64,000 bases of DNA, from contig BLLK01000045.1 in the NCBI GenBank assembly GCA_021927905.1, forward strand, positions 2,976,001-3,040,000, written 5' to 3'. The position numbers and the translations under genes were made by a program. Shown here piece by piece: positions 49,981 to 60,900 of this stretch (the first letter of the stretch is position 1; each line of letters begins with the position of its first letter). Source of the stretch: Chaetoceros tenuissimus (lineage: Eukaryota > Bacillariophyta > Thalassiosirophyceae > Chaetocerotales > Chaetocerotaceae). The notes below the pieces were generated by a model. That model was not told where the DNA came from. It did not search any database and was given only the letters and a program-made list of their open reading frames with translations.

Positions 49981-52900
49981 ATGAAATTCATCACCATGGT
50001 GGCTTCTTTATTTTGTTCAGGAAAATCCGAAAGAAGAGTATGTTTAGTAGTATATGCAACATTTTTCTTTGTCTTGCTTCCATACTTCTACTATCTAGGA
50101 ATAGTTACAGATAATTCTACTCCTGATCAGGGTATGAAAAAATCCAGCATGCTTCGTTCAAGAAATCATTGGCAGACGAAGAATATAATTTCTTCCAGTA
50201 CTAGTACTACTAGACATAGCAGGATGGAGACCGGGAACTTCCCCTCTCTTTCGAAAGGAGATGCAACTCAAATTAAGGAAAAGAAACATAGTTATGGAAA
50301 TGAGGGGCTGGGATTAGACTTGCAAATTATTGATCAGCGTACTACAATGTACAAGGAGAAGAAAAATGTGGGAGGGACACGAGAGGTATGGGGATTACTT
50401 GAATGGAAGCTTACGGATTATTTTCTTGTTGATGCAAAGGAATCTGATGGCCTAGACGAAAAGAAGAAGAAGAAGGAGGAGAAATTGAATAATATGATAC
50501 CAAGAGATCTTCATGGAGGAGAAATTGATGAATTGAATAGTATTTCCTCCTCGTTCTTATTGGGATCAACAAGAAAGGTAAGAAAAAAGTTTCAACACCA
50601 AACACCAAATGCAAGAAGAACTTTTATGATGTCTCCAGCCATGTCTCGCCTATCCACAATAATCTCCTACAAAGCTTCGCTTGTCTTGTAGTTTTACTTT
50701 GACTTACGATTTTTGTTTTCATACTCGTAGCCTCCTCGTGAACACGATGTTTACGATGATGAAAGGAAAAGAGAAAAACTTCAAGATGAGATTGAACATA
50801 AGCTTTTTTTGTTCAAAAAGAGCAAGAAGGTAAGTCCGAAAAAGAATCAGTTTTGTCCGAACTGGAAAAGGTTGTCCCCAATACGGATACTCTAAATGAA
50901 ACGCAGTTTTGCCGAAGATATCTTTTACTTATTACGAATGTAATCTCTCACTCTCTCTTCCATATCTACGCTCTAAATTTCTATTTATCACGATTACAAG
51001 GGGAATGTCGTTAGTAGTAGTTCTTTCAAGAAGGCGGTGGAACTACCGTATCATCTTCACAATGCAAAATATGATGAGGATACTTTATCCTCTCATCCAG
51101 GTGCTAATACTAGTACTAGTAGGATGCTTGAAGTCAGTGTTGGTGCTCCATACTTTCGTCTCAAGGAAACGTTTTACGAAGAAATCACTTTCAGTTCTGG
51201 ATATGATATTGCAGCAAGCGATGACTTGTCTGTACTTGCAATGTCAAGTTATGTCTTGAAAGATACTGATAGCAGTGCCTACTTACCAAGGGTTACCATT
51301 GGGAAGCTTCTTTATGGACATTATGCAACGACTAATCTTGATTTAGGCGATGTTACTCCATCTCTATTTCCGACTGATGTTCTAACCCAGCTTGCTGTTA
51401 GTGGAGACGGTAAAACTATTACTGTTGCCCAAGCATATTTCTTTCGTGGATTTGAAACTGAAATCCCAGATGGTACTATAAAAATTTTCAAAGAATCAGT
51501 AGGGTCTTGGTCTCTCTGTGATACTCTTGCCTTTTCCCATGATACTATTGGAGTAGGATCAAAATCTGGACTTGTTGTTTCATTGAATGAAAATGGCGAC
51601 AGCATTTTAGTTGGTCGGCGCTACTTTAATCAGAATAGTGGAATAGTTGAGCTATACTCTTTTGACGGAAGTGTATATGTATTGGACAAGAATATTGAAG
51701 GCAATAGTTTAGAGGCTGCCGAAGTAGGAAGCAGTGTAATGATTACTCGTGATGGATCTTGTTTCATTTATGGATCTGTCAGAGGCAATGATAGGAAAGG
51801 ATTTGCAGAAGTTTACTGCAAGGATAGTAATGAAGACTGGAATTTTGAAGCTATCTTTTACGGTTCAGATGTTAGAAGTGACTTCGGGTTCAGTGTTGCG
51901 ATTACGAGTACAAAGGATGGAGACCGCGTAGCAGCTGTTGGAGCAAGATTTCATGATTCTGATGGAAGGGTAGACGCTGGTCTTGTCCAAGTCTTTAAAA
52001 AGATGTCAGACGGTACAATTTGGGAGCAGCTTGGGAGCAACCTCTTTGGACAAAGAGGACAATCAATTGAGTATTATTATGTTGGTGACGAATTTGGATT
52101 CAGTGTCAGCCTTGGCAATATTCAAAATGACAAATCTTTGCGTATTGCTATTGGAGCTCCAAATGTTGATGCTGATGTTGCAGATAAAACAGACTATTAT
52201 CATGGAGAAGTTACTTTGTACGAGATTAGTGACGTGTCTACAGGTACCATTGATTGGAATGAAATCGGGAATGGTATCAACGGACAATCAAAAGATAGCA
52301 CTGGATCTTCAGTAATCTTAAGCAAGGATGGAAAATCCATTGCTGTTGCATCACCTGATAGAGGGGAGGACAACAAGTCTAGGAGCAAGGGCATTGTACA
52401 TATTTATTTCCAAGATGAATACAGTGACGTGCCAAGCCAAGTCCCAAGTAAAAATCCTTCAGAGTCACCTTCTTCCGTCCCATCTTTATTTCCTAGCAAC
52501 AAACCTTCAGTCACCCCATCTGCATCAATGGCACCATCAATATCGCCAACAGAAAGTCCATCTATTTCGCACTTGCCAACATTATCCTATACAAAATTGT
52601 CTGAAATGGTTTTGGGGTTGAGGGGAGTGACCACATTATCGGACGAATTAGAGGCTGTCATTAAAAAAGGCATTAAGGACGCATATGCTCCTGTCAATGT
52701 AACAGACATTATTCTTTCTGTTGTTCCATCCACATCAAGATTACTCTCGACCGTACATAGAAGAGAGCTTCAAAATAATGTATCAGATTTAGAAGTATCA
52801 GCAATCGTGAGTTTACCACTAGACGAAAGCACCACAACCAGTGCAGACAAATTAGGTGATGTAGAGACTAACATTGTGAGAGAGGCAGAGAACACAGGAA

Positions 52901-53637
52901 TTAATTTGGTGGTTTCAGCGCAAGTCGCACCAAGTGAAGCCCCTTCGAGTACTCCATCAAAGGAACCCTCATCAAAACCGACCGAGCTACCCTCAGCTTT
53001 GCCAAGTCGCTTGCCTTCATCCAAACCAAGCGATAAACCATCACTTCTGTCAAGCAACGTCCCGTCTCTACAACCAAGTAGTCTACCTTCAGCTTTTCCG
53101 AGTCATTTACCGTCTCCACAACCAACTAGTTTGCCTTCATCTGTACCAAGCTCTATTCCATCAAGTTTTCTAGATCGAGAATTTATCATTAAATCGAACT
53201 TTGGAGAAAGTACAGAAGATCTATGTTTAACTGCAAGTGATTTAGATACTGGTAAAAACATCTATATTCGCAAATGCCAGCTTAATTCTGACACAATCAG
53301 AATTAGGCAAGTATGGACCTTCAACGACAAAAATGGTTTGCAACTTGCTCTTCCTATCCATGAAAATTTTTGTTTAAAATCAATTTATAGACAGTTGCAA
53401 CTTTCAACATGTGGCAGTGGTGCAGACGATTCTATTGAAAACTTTCATTTTGCTTGTCCATATAATGGAGATGTTGGTTGTATGAATGGTATGTTGACAC
53501 AGAGTAGGCCAAGTGGGATAAAATACTGCATTGGATTTTCTGAAGGTCGTATCTTTGAGCGATTGAGGTTCTTTAGAGAAGGCACTGTAAATGATTCCTT
53601 GAACACATGGTCATTGGTTTTCAAAGATTCCTGGTAA
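49981..53637 (+). CDS. Type II membrane protein with propeller-like repeats, Pro-Ser linker and ricin-like lectin domain
   Basis: Three exons, 49981-50577, 50731-50829 and 51001-53637, all joined in phase 0; 1110 residues. A basic start is followed by one membrane anchor (about 20-43: VCLVVYATFFFVLLPYFYYL). A charged stalk follows. Residues about 270-700 hold repeated units of the form GxSVxxxxDGxxxxVGxxxx (FGFSVAITSTKDGDRVAAVG, FGFSVSLGN, GSSVILSKDGKSIAVASPD), like an FG-GAP or beta-propeller fold. A first PS linker follows, then a domain with SRLLSTVHRRELQ, and a second PS linker. The last 150 residues (LCLTASDLDTG..., QVWTFND.N, FCLKS, STCGSG) look like a ricin-type beta-trefoil lectin. 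This is likely a surface carbohydrate-binding protein. The fold calls are by pattern only. Confidence 0.75.
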
Positions 53638-53817
53638 AAATCACCTTTTGGTAGTAGAAATTATTCCTAGCTAGTGATTGCCTAAATGCAAAATATTTTA
53701 AATACAAATTTATAACATATAATGTTTCTTGTTTCGATCATATGAATATACCTCGAAAAAATCTAATTATTTTCAAATGAGTATTTTGTCAGTCTCTCAG
53801 TAGCAATTATTCCCAAA

Positions 53818-56800
53818 TCACCCAGTTTCTTTCTTCAATTTGCTTCCATTAAAAGAAGAAGTCTTCAATACATTTCCTTTCCATCTCAAAGTATAGCTGC
53901 CTGATCCATTTGTGAAGCCGTCTTGTTTGTAATCACGAATAATAAATTTGTAACATTCCGTATCGTCGAGACATGACGAAACAGTGTATTCAGCATTTGC
54001 AGCAGTAAATTCATTTCTCTTCTTCACAGCAACTACCTCTGAAAATTTATTTCCAACCTTTTTCTTAATCACAATCTTATTGTCAAGGACGCTATTATCG
54101 AGATTCTTTACAACAACTTGTGCGAGATTGCAGGTAGGTAGTACAGGTTGTGCTGTTGTTGGGACAGCTACGACTGGGGCAAGTGTCGTCGGTGAAGCAA
54201 CGGGTGATGCTGTCGTCGGTGAAATCACTGGTGGTGTTGTTGTTGGACTGCCCGCAGGTGATTTTGTTGCACCGCATAAATCACAACTGAATTGACAAGC
54301 ATAACCTGTTGCTGTAATTGTAACACCATCACCTTCAAAACAAAACTTTCTTCTACGAGTTTCGCGTTTAGAGAAGTTCTTGACAATCCAATTGCAATCC
54401 CTTATGTTACCATTTCGAAGTTTGAAACCATAACCGATGTCGTTTTGGCATGACTTAGCTGGACTGAATGTAGGGCTCACTGGTACAGGTGTTGGACGTC
54501 TAGAAGGAGCATTTGTTGGTGTAGGAGATGGCTTGATACTTGAAGTTGGATTGCTACTTGGGCTGCGAGATGGTTCCTTCGAGGGTACTTGCGACGGCTG
54601 ATCAGAGGGCGTGCTTGAGGGGCTACGTGAAGGTTCTTTGGACGGAACTTGAGAGGGTTGGTCTATTTTTGAGTGGAATATAAGAAATGTTGGAATTAGT
54701 TCAGTAAAGTGAAAGATGAAGATAAAACGTGAAACGTGACATATCAATGACAAACACAACCAAATGTTGAGAGAAGCAGCACACATATGAAAGTCACAGT
54801 CTATCTGGATATCATACTCCATATTTTCTCCCTTCATGGATCAATTGTAGAAATGAAAGTCTCAGTTGCGATGACTTACCAGATGGGACCAAAGAAGGAA
54901 GCATAGAAGGTTCGTCTGAAGGAAGTAATGAAGGCGAAGATGACGGTAAGAGACTTGGTTCACTTGAAGGAAGCAATGACGGCATAGAACTGGGTTGATC
55001 TGAAGGAATATCAGATGGAATTGTTGAAAGCATACTGCTCGGAATATCACTTGGCATCGAAGAGGGATTCAAGCTAGGCCGATCAGTACTGCTCGGAATA
55101 TCACTCGGCATCGAAGAGGGGTTCAAGCTAGGCTGATCTGAAGGGACATCTGAAGGCAAAGAGCTTGGTTGCAATGAAGGTACATCGGACGGGATATCTG
55201 AAGGTTCATCTTGATTGAATATAGTTTAGTGGATGCATTTTTACTATAGGATTGCATTCATGTCACATCAAAACAAAATACTCACCAGAAGGCTCCAAGG
55301 AAGGTTCGCTCGATGGAAGTAAAGAAGGCATATCTATTGAGTTGGAAAAAATAAGAAAATGAACTTAGCGAGATGAAATGAAATAAAGTGATGGCATATG
55401 GGGAAAATAGAAATAAAAGCATTGAATATGCATAGCATAAACACAGAAAATGGTTACCATATTGTCTTTCCTGCTTCATTTTCACTTACCACTTGGAATG
55501 TCACTTGGTAATAATGAAGGAAAATCACTTGGAATATCTGAAGGTTCTGCGGACGGATTTGAGCTAGGCAAGTCTGTGGCACAATTGAAGGGCTCAAGGA
55601 CGGGACGTCGCTTGGTAATGATGAAGGTTGGAAACTGGGCTGATCTGAAGGCACGTCTGTAGATATGGAAGCAAATTCAAGCAAAGCAAAGTAAAGTAAA
55701 GAAACATCAGAGTTAGTGAAAGTAAGCAAACCAATAAGTATCCTAAAATGATGCAGATAGTACAACAAGTAAAGACAAAAAGCATTTTGCTAACCGTAGC
55801 GGAGGATAAACATTGACTGTCTGATTCTCATCAGCCAATCTCTCTCCGCATAGAAGCTCTTCCTCAACATCGCTTCACAGTTGCTATACACTCACCGCTA
55901 GGAATGTCGCTTGGTGCTGATGATGGTTGGAAACTCGGCAGATCTGAAGGTATGTCTGTAGAGATAGAAGACAAAATAAAAGAAACAAAGGAGTTAGTGA
56001 ATGTAGTAAACGAAACATGAAACATGATATAGTTAGTGAATGTAGTAAACGAAACATGAAACACGAAGCATGATATCCAAAACGCAACACGAGCAAGACG
56101 ATACGAATGCTACATAGTCTGTCTTATTCTCATCATCAATCTTCCTTCACATAGACATTGTTGAACAACAGGTCGCAGTTGATATGCACTCACCACTAGG
56201 AATGTCGCTTGGTGCTGATGACGGTTGAAGACTCGGCAGATCTGAAGGCTCATCTGAAGGTATAGAGCCTGATGGCACAATTGAAGGGCTCAAGGACGGA
56301 ACGTCGCTTGGTAATGATGACGGTTGGGAACTGGGCTGATCTGAAGGCACGTCTGTGGATATGGAAGCAAATTAAAGCAAAGTAAAGTAAAGAAACATCA
56401 GAGTTAGTGAAAGTAAGCAAACCAATAAGTATCTAAAATGATGCAGATAGTACAACAAGCAAAGACAAAAAGCATTTTGCTAACCGTAGCACGTCAGAAG
56501 GTTCGTCGGACGGAGCATCTGAAGGTTGGTCTATTAAGGAAGGATTGATAGAAAAGAAAAACGGAGTTAGTAAAATGTAAGGACTGTAGAATATTGTAGG
56601 ATGAATTGGAACGGCAAACCAAACACATTGACCAAGACATAACTGTGCAGAAGAGCATTTTGTGATGGCCAAGGTCTATGGTCTATCATAGTCTGGCCTT
56701 GCAATGTAATGCAATGCAAAACTTGTAGTTTCATTCTTCATTTACTCACCACTTGGAATATCAGAAGGTTCGTCGGACGGAGTATCTGAAGGTTGGTCTG

Positions 56801-57094
56801 TCGAGGAAGGATTAATAGAAAAGAAAGAGCGAAGTTAGTAAAGTGTAAAGTAGTGTTATCAAGTGTACAATGAATGGGAAGAGGAAAGTGAAATGCAGCA
56901 ATAGAAGACCAAACACGTTGACCAAGACACACATGCAGAAGAGGTGTTTGGGTTGGTCAAGGCTTATGGTCTATCATAGCCTACTTTTGCAAAGCTTGTA
57001 GTTTCATTCTTCATTTACTCACCACTTGGAACATCGCTAGGCAACGATGAAGGAATGGAGCTGGGTTGATCCGAAGGAACATCAGACGGGACGT
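53818..57094 (-). pseudogene. Degenerate multi-exon Pro-Ser gene with Cys-rich tail
   Basis: Minus-strand exons with GTGAG/GTAAG donors and AG acceptors: 57023-57094, 56750-56797, 56485-56530, 56194-56352, 55896-55955, 55490-55656, 55286-55333, 54880-55209 and 53818-54662. Each encodes PSDxPSLQPSS-type repeats except the last, which adds an ShK-like module, a Pro/Thr linker and a final beta-rich domain. Most exons are multiples of three and split the same Asp codon (G|AY). Three lesions stand out. Exon 55490-55656 is 167 nt and changes frame. Exon 56485-56530 is 46 nt with a poor GTTAGC donor. The final exon has TGA where the copy at 47795 has CGA, removing seven residues including the last Cys. 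No first exon or signal peptide is found. It could still be expressed as a shorter form. Confidence 0.5.
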
Positions 57095-57147
57095 CTGAAA
57101 GGTAGAAGTATTACTTCATTTCATCTAGCTAGGAATTTTTAATCAAC

Positions 57148-57330
57148 GTTCCTTTTCAAACTTGAGTTTATTTAAAATCCCTTCACTCATCAATTCAAAG
57201 TAGAAAAATCCCGGGTAGCCTCTCTTGGAAGATAAAATAGATTACTTCCAGTCTGTGTAAAAGCCAAGTATTGACTGTCAGTAGAAAATGAGTCTCGATC
57301 GACAACTGCAAGCAGTAAATAAATGAAATA
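57148..57330 (+). repeat. Partial duplicate of the 63.6-kb region
   Basis: TCAACGTTCCTTTTCAAACT, ATCCCGGGTA, CTTGGAAGAT, GATTACTTCCAGTCTGTGTA and AAGCCAAGTATTGACTGTCA occur in the same order at about 63596-63733. The duplicate ends soon after the ATGAGT that starts the gene there. Confidence 0.75.
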
Positions 57331-57490
57331 CTCAACTGTGCTTGAATTCAAAGGCGATACTAAAGATAATATGAGTAGAGCACGATCTTTTCTAGAACTG
57401 AAAGTGACTAGATTGATTGACAACCATAATGCAAGGACACTTTTGTTGGGACTGCTTTAACTGGACAAGTATGGTCGGTGATGTAACTGG

Positions 57491-57800
57491 TTATGCTGTT
57501 GTCGGACTGCCAGCAGATGATTTTGTTGCATCGCATAAATCACAACTGGATTGGCATGCTAAACCTGTTGTGATAGGAGTAGCATCATCTCCGAAGCAAT
57601 ACTTTCTTCTACGAGTTTCGCGTTTAGAGAAGTTCTTGACAATCCAATTGCAATCCCTTATGTTACCATTTCGAAGTTTGAAACCATAACCGATGTCGTT
57701 TTGGCATGACTTAGCTGGACTGATTGTAGGGCTCACTGGAACAGGTGTTGGACGTCTTGAAGGAGTCTTTGGTTGGTGTAGGAGATGGCTTTACGAGATA
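57491..57800 (-). pseudogene. Fragment of the ShK-like/Pro-Thr exon
   Basis: Minus strand: SPTISPAKSCQNDIGYGFKL to CQSSCDLCDATKSSAGSPTTA, then a stop. It matches the middle of the final exon at 53818-54662, while its left boundary (a TTTACGAGATATTGGAGTTA stretch) matches the copy at 47.8-48.5 kb. It is a broken copy. Confidence 0.65.
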
Positions 57801-57957
57801 TTGGAGTTACTAAAAAACGTGAAATGTCCATGGCAAAACACAACAAAGCATAACGTCAACGTCGCTATATACCTTTATGCTTGAAGTTGGATTATTACTT
57901 AGGCTTCTACTCAAAAGATACAAATTTAATTTTCAGATATTCATTTCTCAGCTGAAC

Positions 57958-60900
57958 TTATACTGGGCATGCAATCGGACAGTAGTAGTAAGAAGTTTCA
58001 TCTTTCGGACATCGGATAGTGTTCTTCTTTCCGAACCATGTACAATCTTTGGCTTTTCCTTTGCCGAATTTAGAACTAATCCACAGTGCATCATCGACAC
58101 CTTCTCCGCTACATGCATTTGGACATTTCGTAAACGATTCAAGATCTTTTTGACATCTCTTGCTTGCTCGCTTTTTGAACCATGCACAATTTCCTTTGGT
58201 GTTGAAGTTCGAACTTGTAGATACCCAACCATCAGTATTCTTTCTACATTCACCTCCACATACACCTTTGCAATTTTCTCTTGCTCCAGTTTTATCGCAT
58301 CTTACTGTTGGCTTTCCAGCTACCCAATCGCAGTTCTTATTAGCTTTATCCTTGAATAGCCATTCATCATTCGCGCAATCACACCTGTTACAAGTTTGGG
58401 GACAGAACTGAAATACAAAAGCATTGTAACTCTCTTGGCGCATCTCTTACTTGGATTTTTTCCTATCCAATCACAATTCTTTTTGGATTGATTTAAAAAA
58501 CGAAAGTTTTCATCATCTGCACATTCTTGAGAAGGTTGATCACTGGGCAGAGAACTTGGACTACTTGATGGATTTGAGCTTGGAAGCTGACTTGGTTGAT
58601 TTGAAGGAATAACTAAAGAATCATCGCTCGGCATTGAAGACAGAAGCTGGCTTGGCTGATTTGAGGGCATGTCTACTTAGCGTTGTTAGAATAGAAGACT
58701 GGAGTTAGTAAATCGATGAAAGTGAAGATGAAATACACAGAAAACATGCAGAGGAGTCGTGTATGATGATCATAGTCAATCATAGCTTAACAAGTCATAA
58801 TCGTGATTACTCACCAATTGGGATATCACTTGGTACTGATGACGGCATTAAACTAGGATAATCTGAAGGAATATCTATTGGCCATTGGTCGAAAGGAAAA
58901 GTCAGACTTCGTAAAGATAGCTTTACGAAAAAAGTCACAGTTATGGTACACTTACCGCTTGGTTCTAATGACGGTGATAAACTTGGAAAATCTGAAGGCT
59001 CGTCTGATGAGATGGAATGGAGTTTCACAAACATGAAAGTTAGTACAATCAGACCAAGAAAGATTTATATTGATGAAAAGACAAATTAGAGAAGTAGCAC
59101 CGACAAAGGCTATATGACACTGAAAATTGGCACTTTGCAAAGTAGCGAGAGGTAACCATAGTCTTTCTGATTCTCCTCAAGCACTCTGTCTTTTAACATA
59201 GCTTTTGCAGAACATCACTTCACAGTCGAAATATACTCACCAGGAACGCCGCTTGGTAATAATGATGGTTGGAAACTCGGTACTTCTGAAGGTGTGTCTG
59301 TTGAAGTAGGAAAAGTATCAGTGGAAGAGATGTAGAAATAAATTGAAGCGAAAGATGAAACATGATATCTAAACTATAAGACGAGCAAAATAAAAAGGAA
59401 GCAAAGTAGTCAACCTGATGGTGATCCTCAATCTTTCTTCACATGGCTTTTGCTCAACAATAAGTCTCAATTGATATGCACTCACCACTAGGAATGTCGC
59501 TTGGTGCTGAAGAAGGCAACATTGAAGGACTCATCGACGGAAGTACATCAGCAGAAGGTATATCCGAAGGTACAGAGCTTGGAATAGGTGACTTTGAAGG
59601 ACTCATCGACGGAAGTACATCAGCAGAAGGTATATCCGAAGGTACAGAGCTTGGAATAGGTGACTTTGAAGGCGACTCGCTGCTCATCGAAGGAAGCTCT
59701 GAAGGTAGAGATGAAGGCAACATTGAAGGCAACTCACTACTAGCAGACTCACTTAGAAAAGAAGACGGACTCAACGAAGGTTTGTCGCTGCTCATCGACG
59801 GAAGCTCTGAAGGTAGAGATGACGGTCCAGATGACGGAGCTTCAGTACTATCCGAAGGTGTAGAACTCGGAAGAGATGACGGACTCAAAGATGGCTTCTC
59901 ACTGCTCATCGACGGAAGTTCTGAAGGTAGAGATGAGGGTCCAGATGACGGAGCTTCAGTACTATCCGAAGGTGTAGAACTCGGAAGAGATGACGGACTC
60001 AAAGATGGCTTGTCACTGCTCATCGACGGAAGTTCTGAAGGTAGAGATGAAGGTCCAGATGACGGAGCTTCACTCACATTTGAAGGACTCAAGGAAGGTA
60101 TGTCACTCGGAAGAGATGACGGTTGGAAACTTGGTACTTCTGAAGGGACGTCTATCGAAATAGGATTTTAAAAACAGAACAAACGGAAAGAAACAGGAGT
60201 GAGTGAAGGTAAGCGAAAAAACTTCATGTCATTTAAAACGGAACACGAGCAAGTCAAAAAATAGAACCTTTTGTGATCACAGTCAGCCTGGTTCAGGTCT
60301 CTTCAATCCATATGTCTTCACATACTTAAAAAAAACAAGAAGTCGAAGTCGCAGTCGATTTCACTCACCGCTTGGAATTTCACTTGGCGACACTCTGACA
60401 TAGTCATATTTTAGTCCTCCTGAATAATGAATTTCAGGGTTACCACTGAATGATAGTTGCCCCCCAATTGTAGAACCATTGGACTGTCCTCTCACTGTAG
60501 CAGATTGAATCACCATGTCTGTGTTGCTGACTGTCTTTTCTTCAATTGCAAATGCCAAGTCTCCACCTCCTGCAAGTGCAACATAAAACCACCGTTTATT
60601 TCCTGCCGAAGTTGCTTTTCTCTCTGTAAATGGAATTGTAAGCATGTAAAACGTGGAAGTAGCTGTTCCATCAAAGACAAGATCCCAGTCAGTCAAAGAG
60701 TTACTTGAAGTATTTTCTTTTGTGTATACCTTTACACTCTCTTGACGTTCTGCCGCACCTCCTCCAATAGAAAGGTCAACTTCAATTTCATAGAATATGA
60801 CATTTTTTTGGACTTCAACTTGAAATAGTATCCCAAATACACCAGAGGAATAAGAACCTCCTAAAATGAAGAGAGTATAAGTTGGATCAATTTATCAAAG

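Noticed and set aside
59476-60171. 231-codon plus-strand frame rich in EGRDEGPDDG.
   Set aside because: It is the reverse complement of the Pro-Ser exon; the minus strand has proper splice sites and the family repeat.
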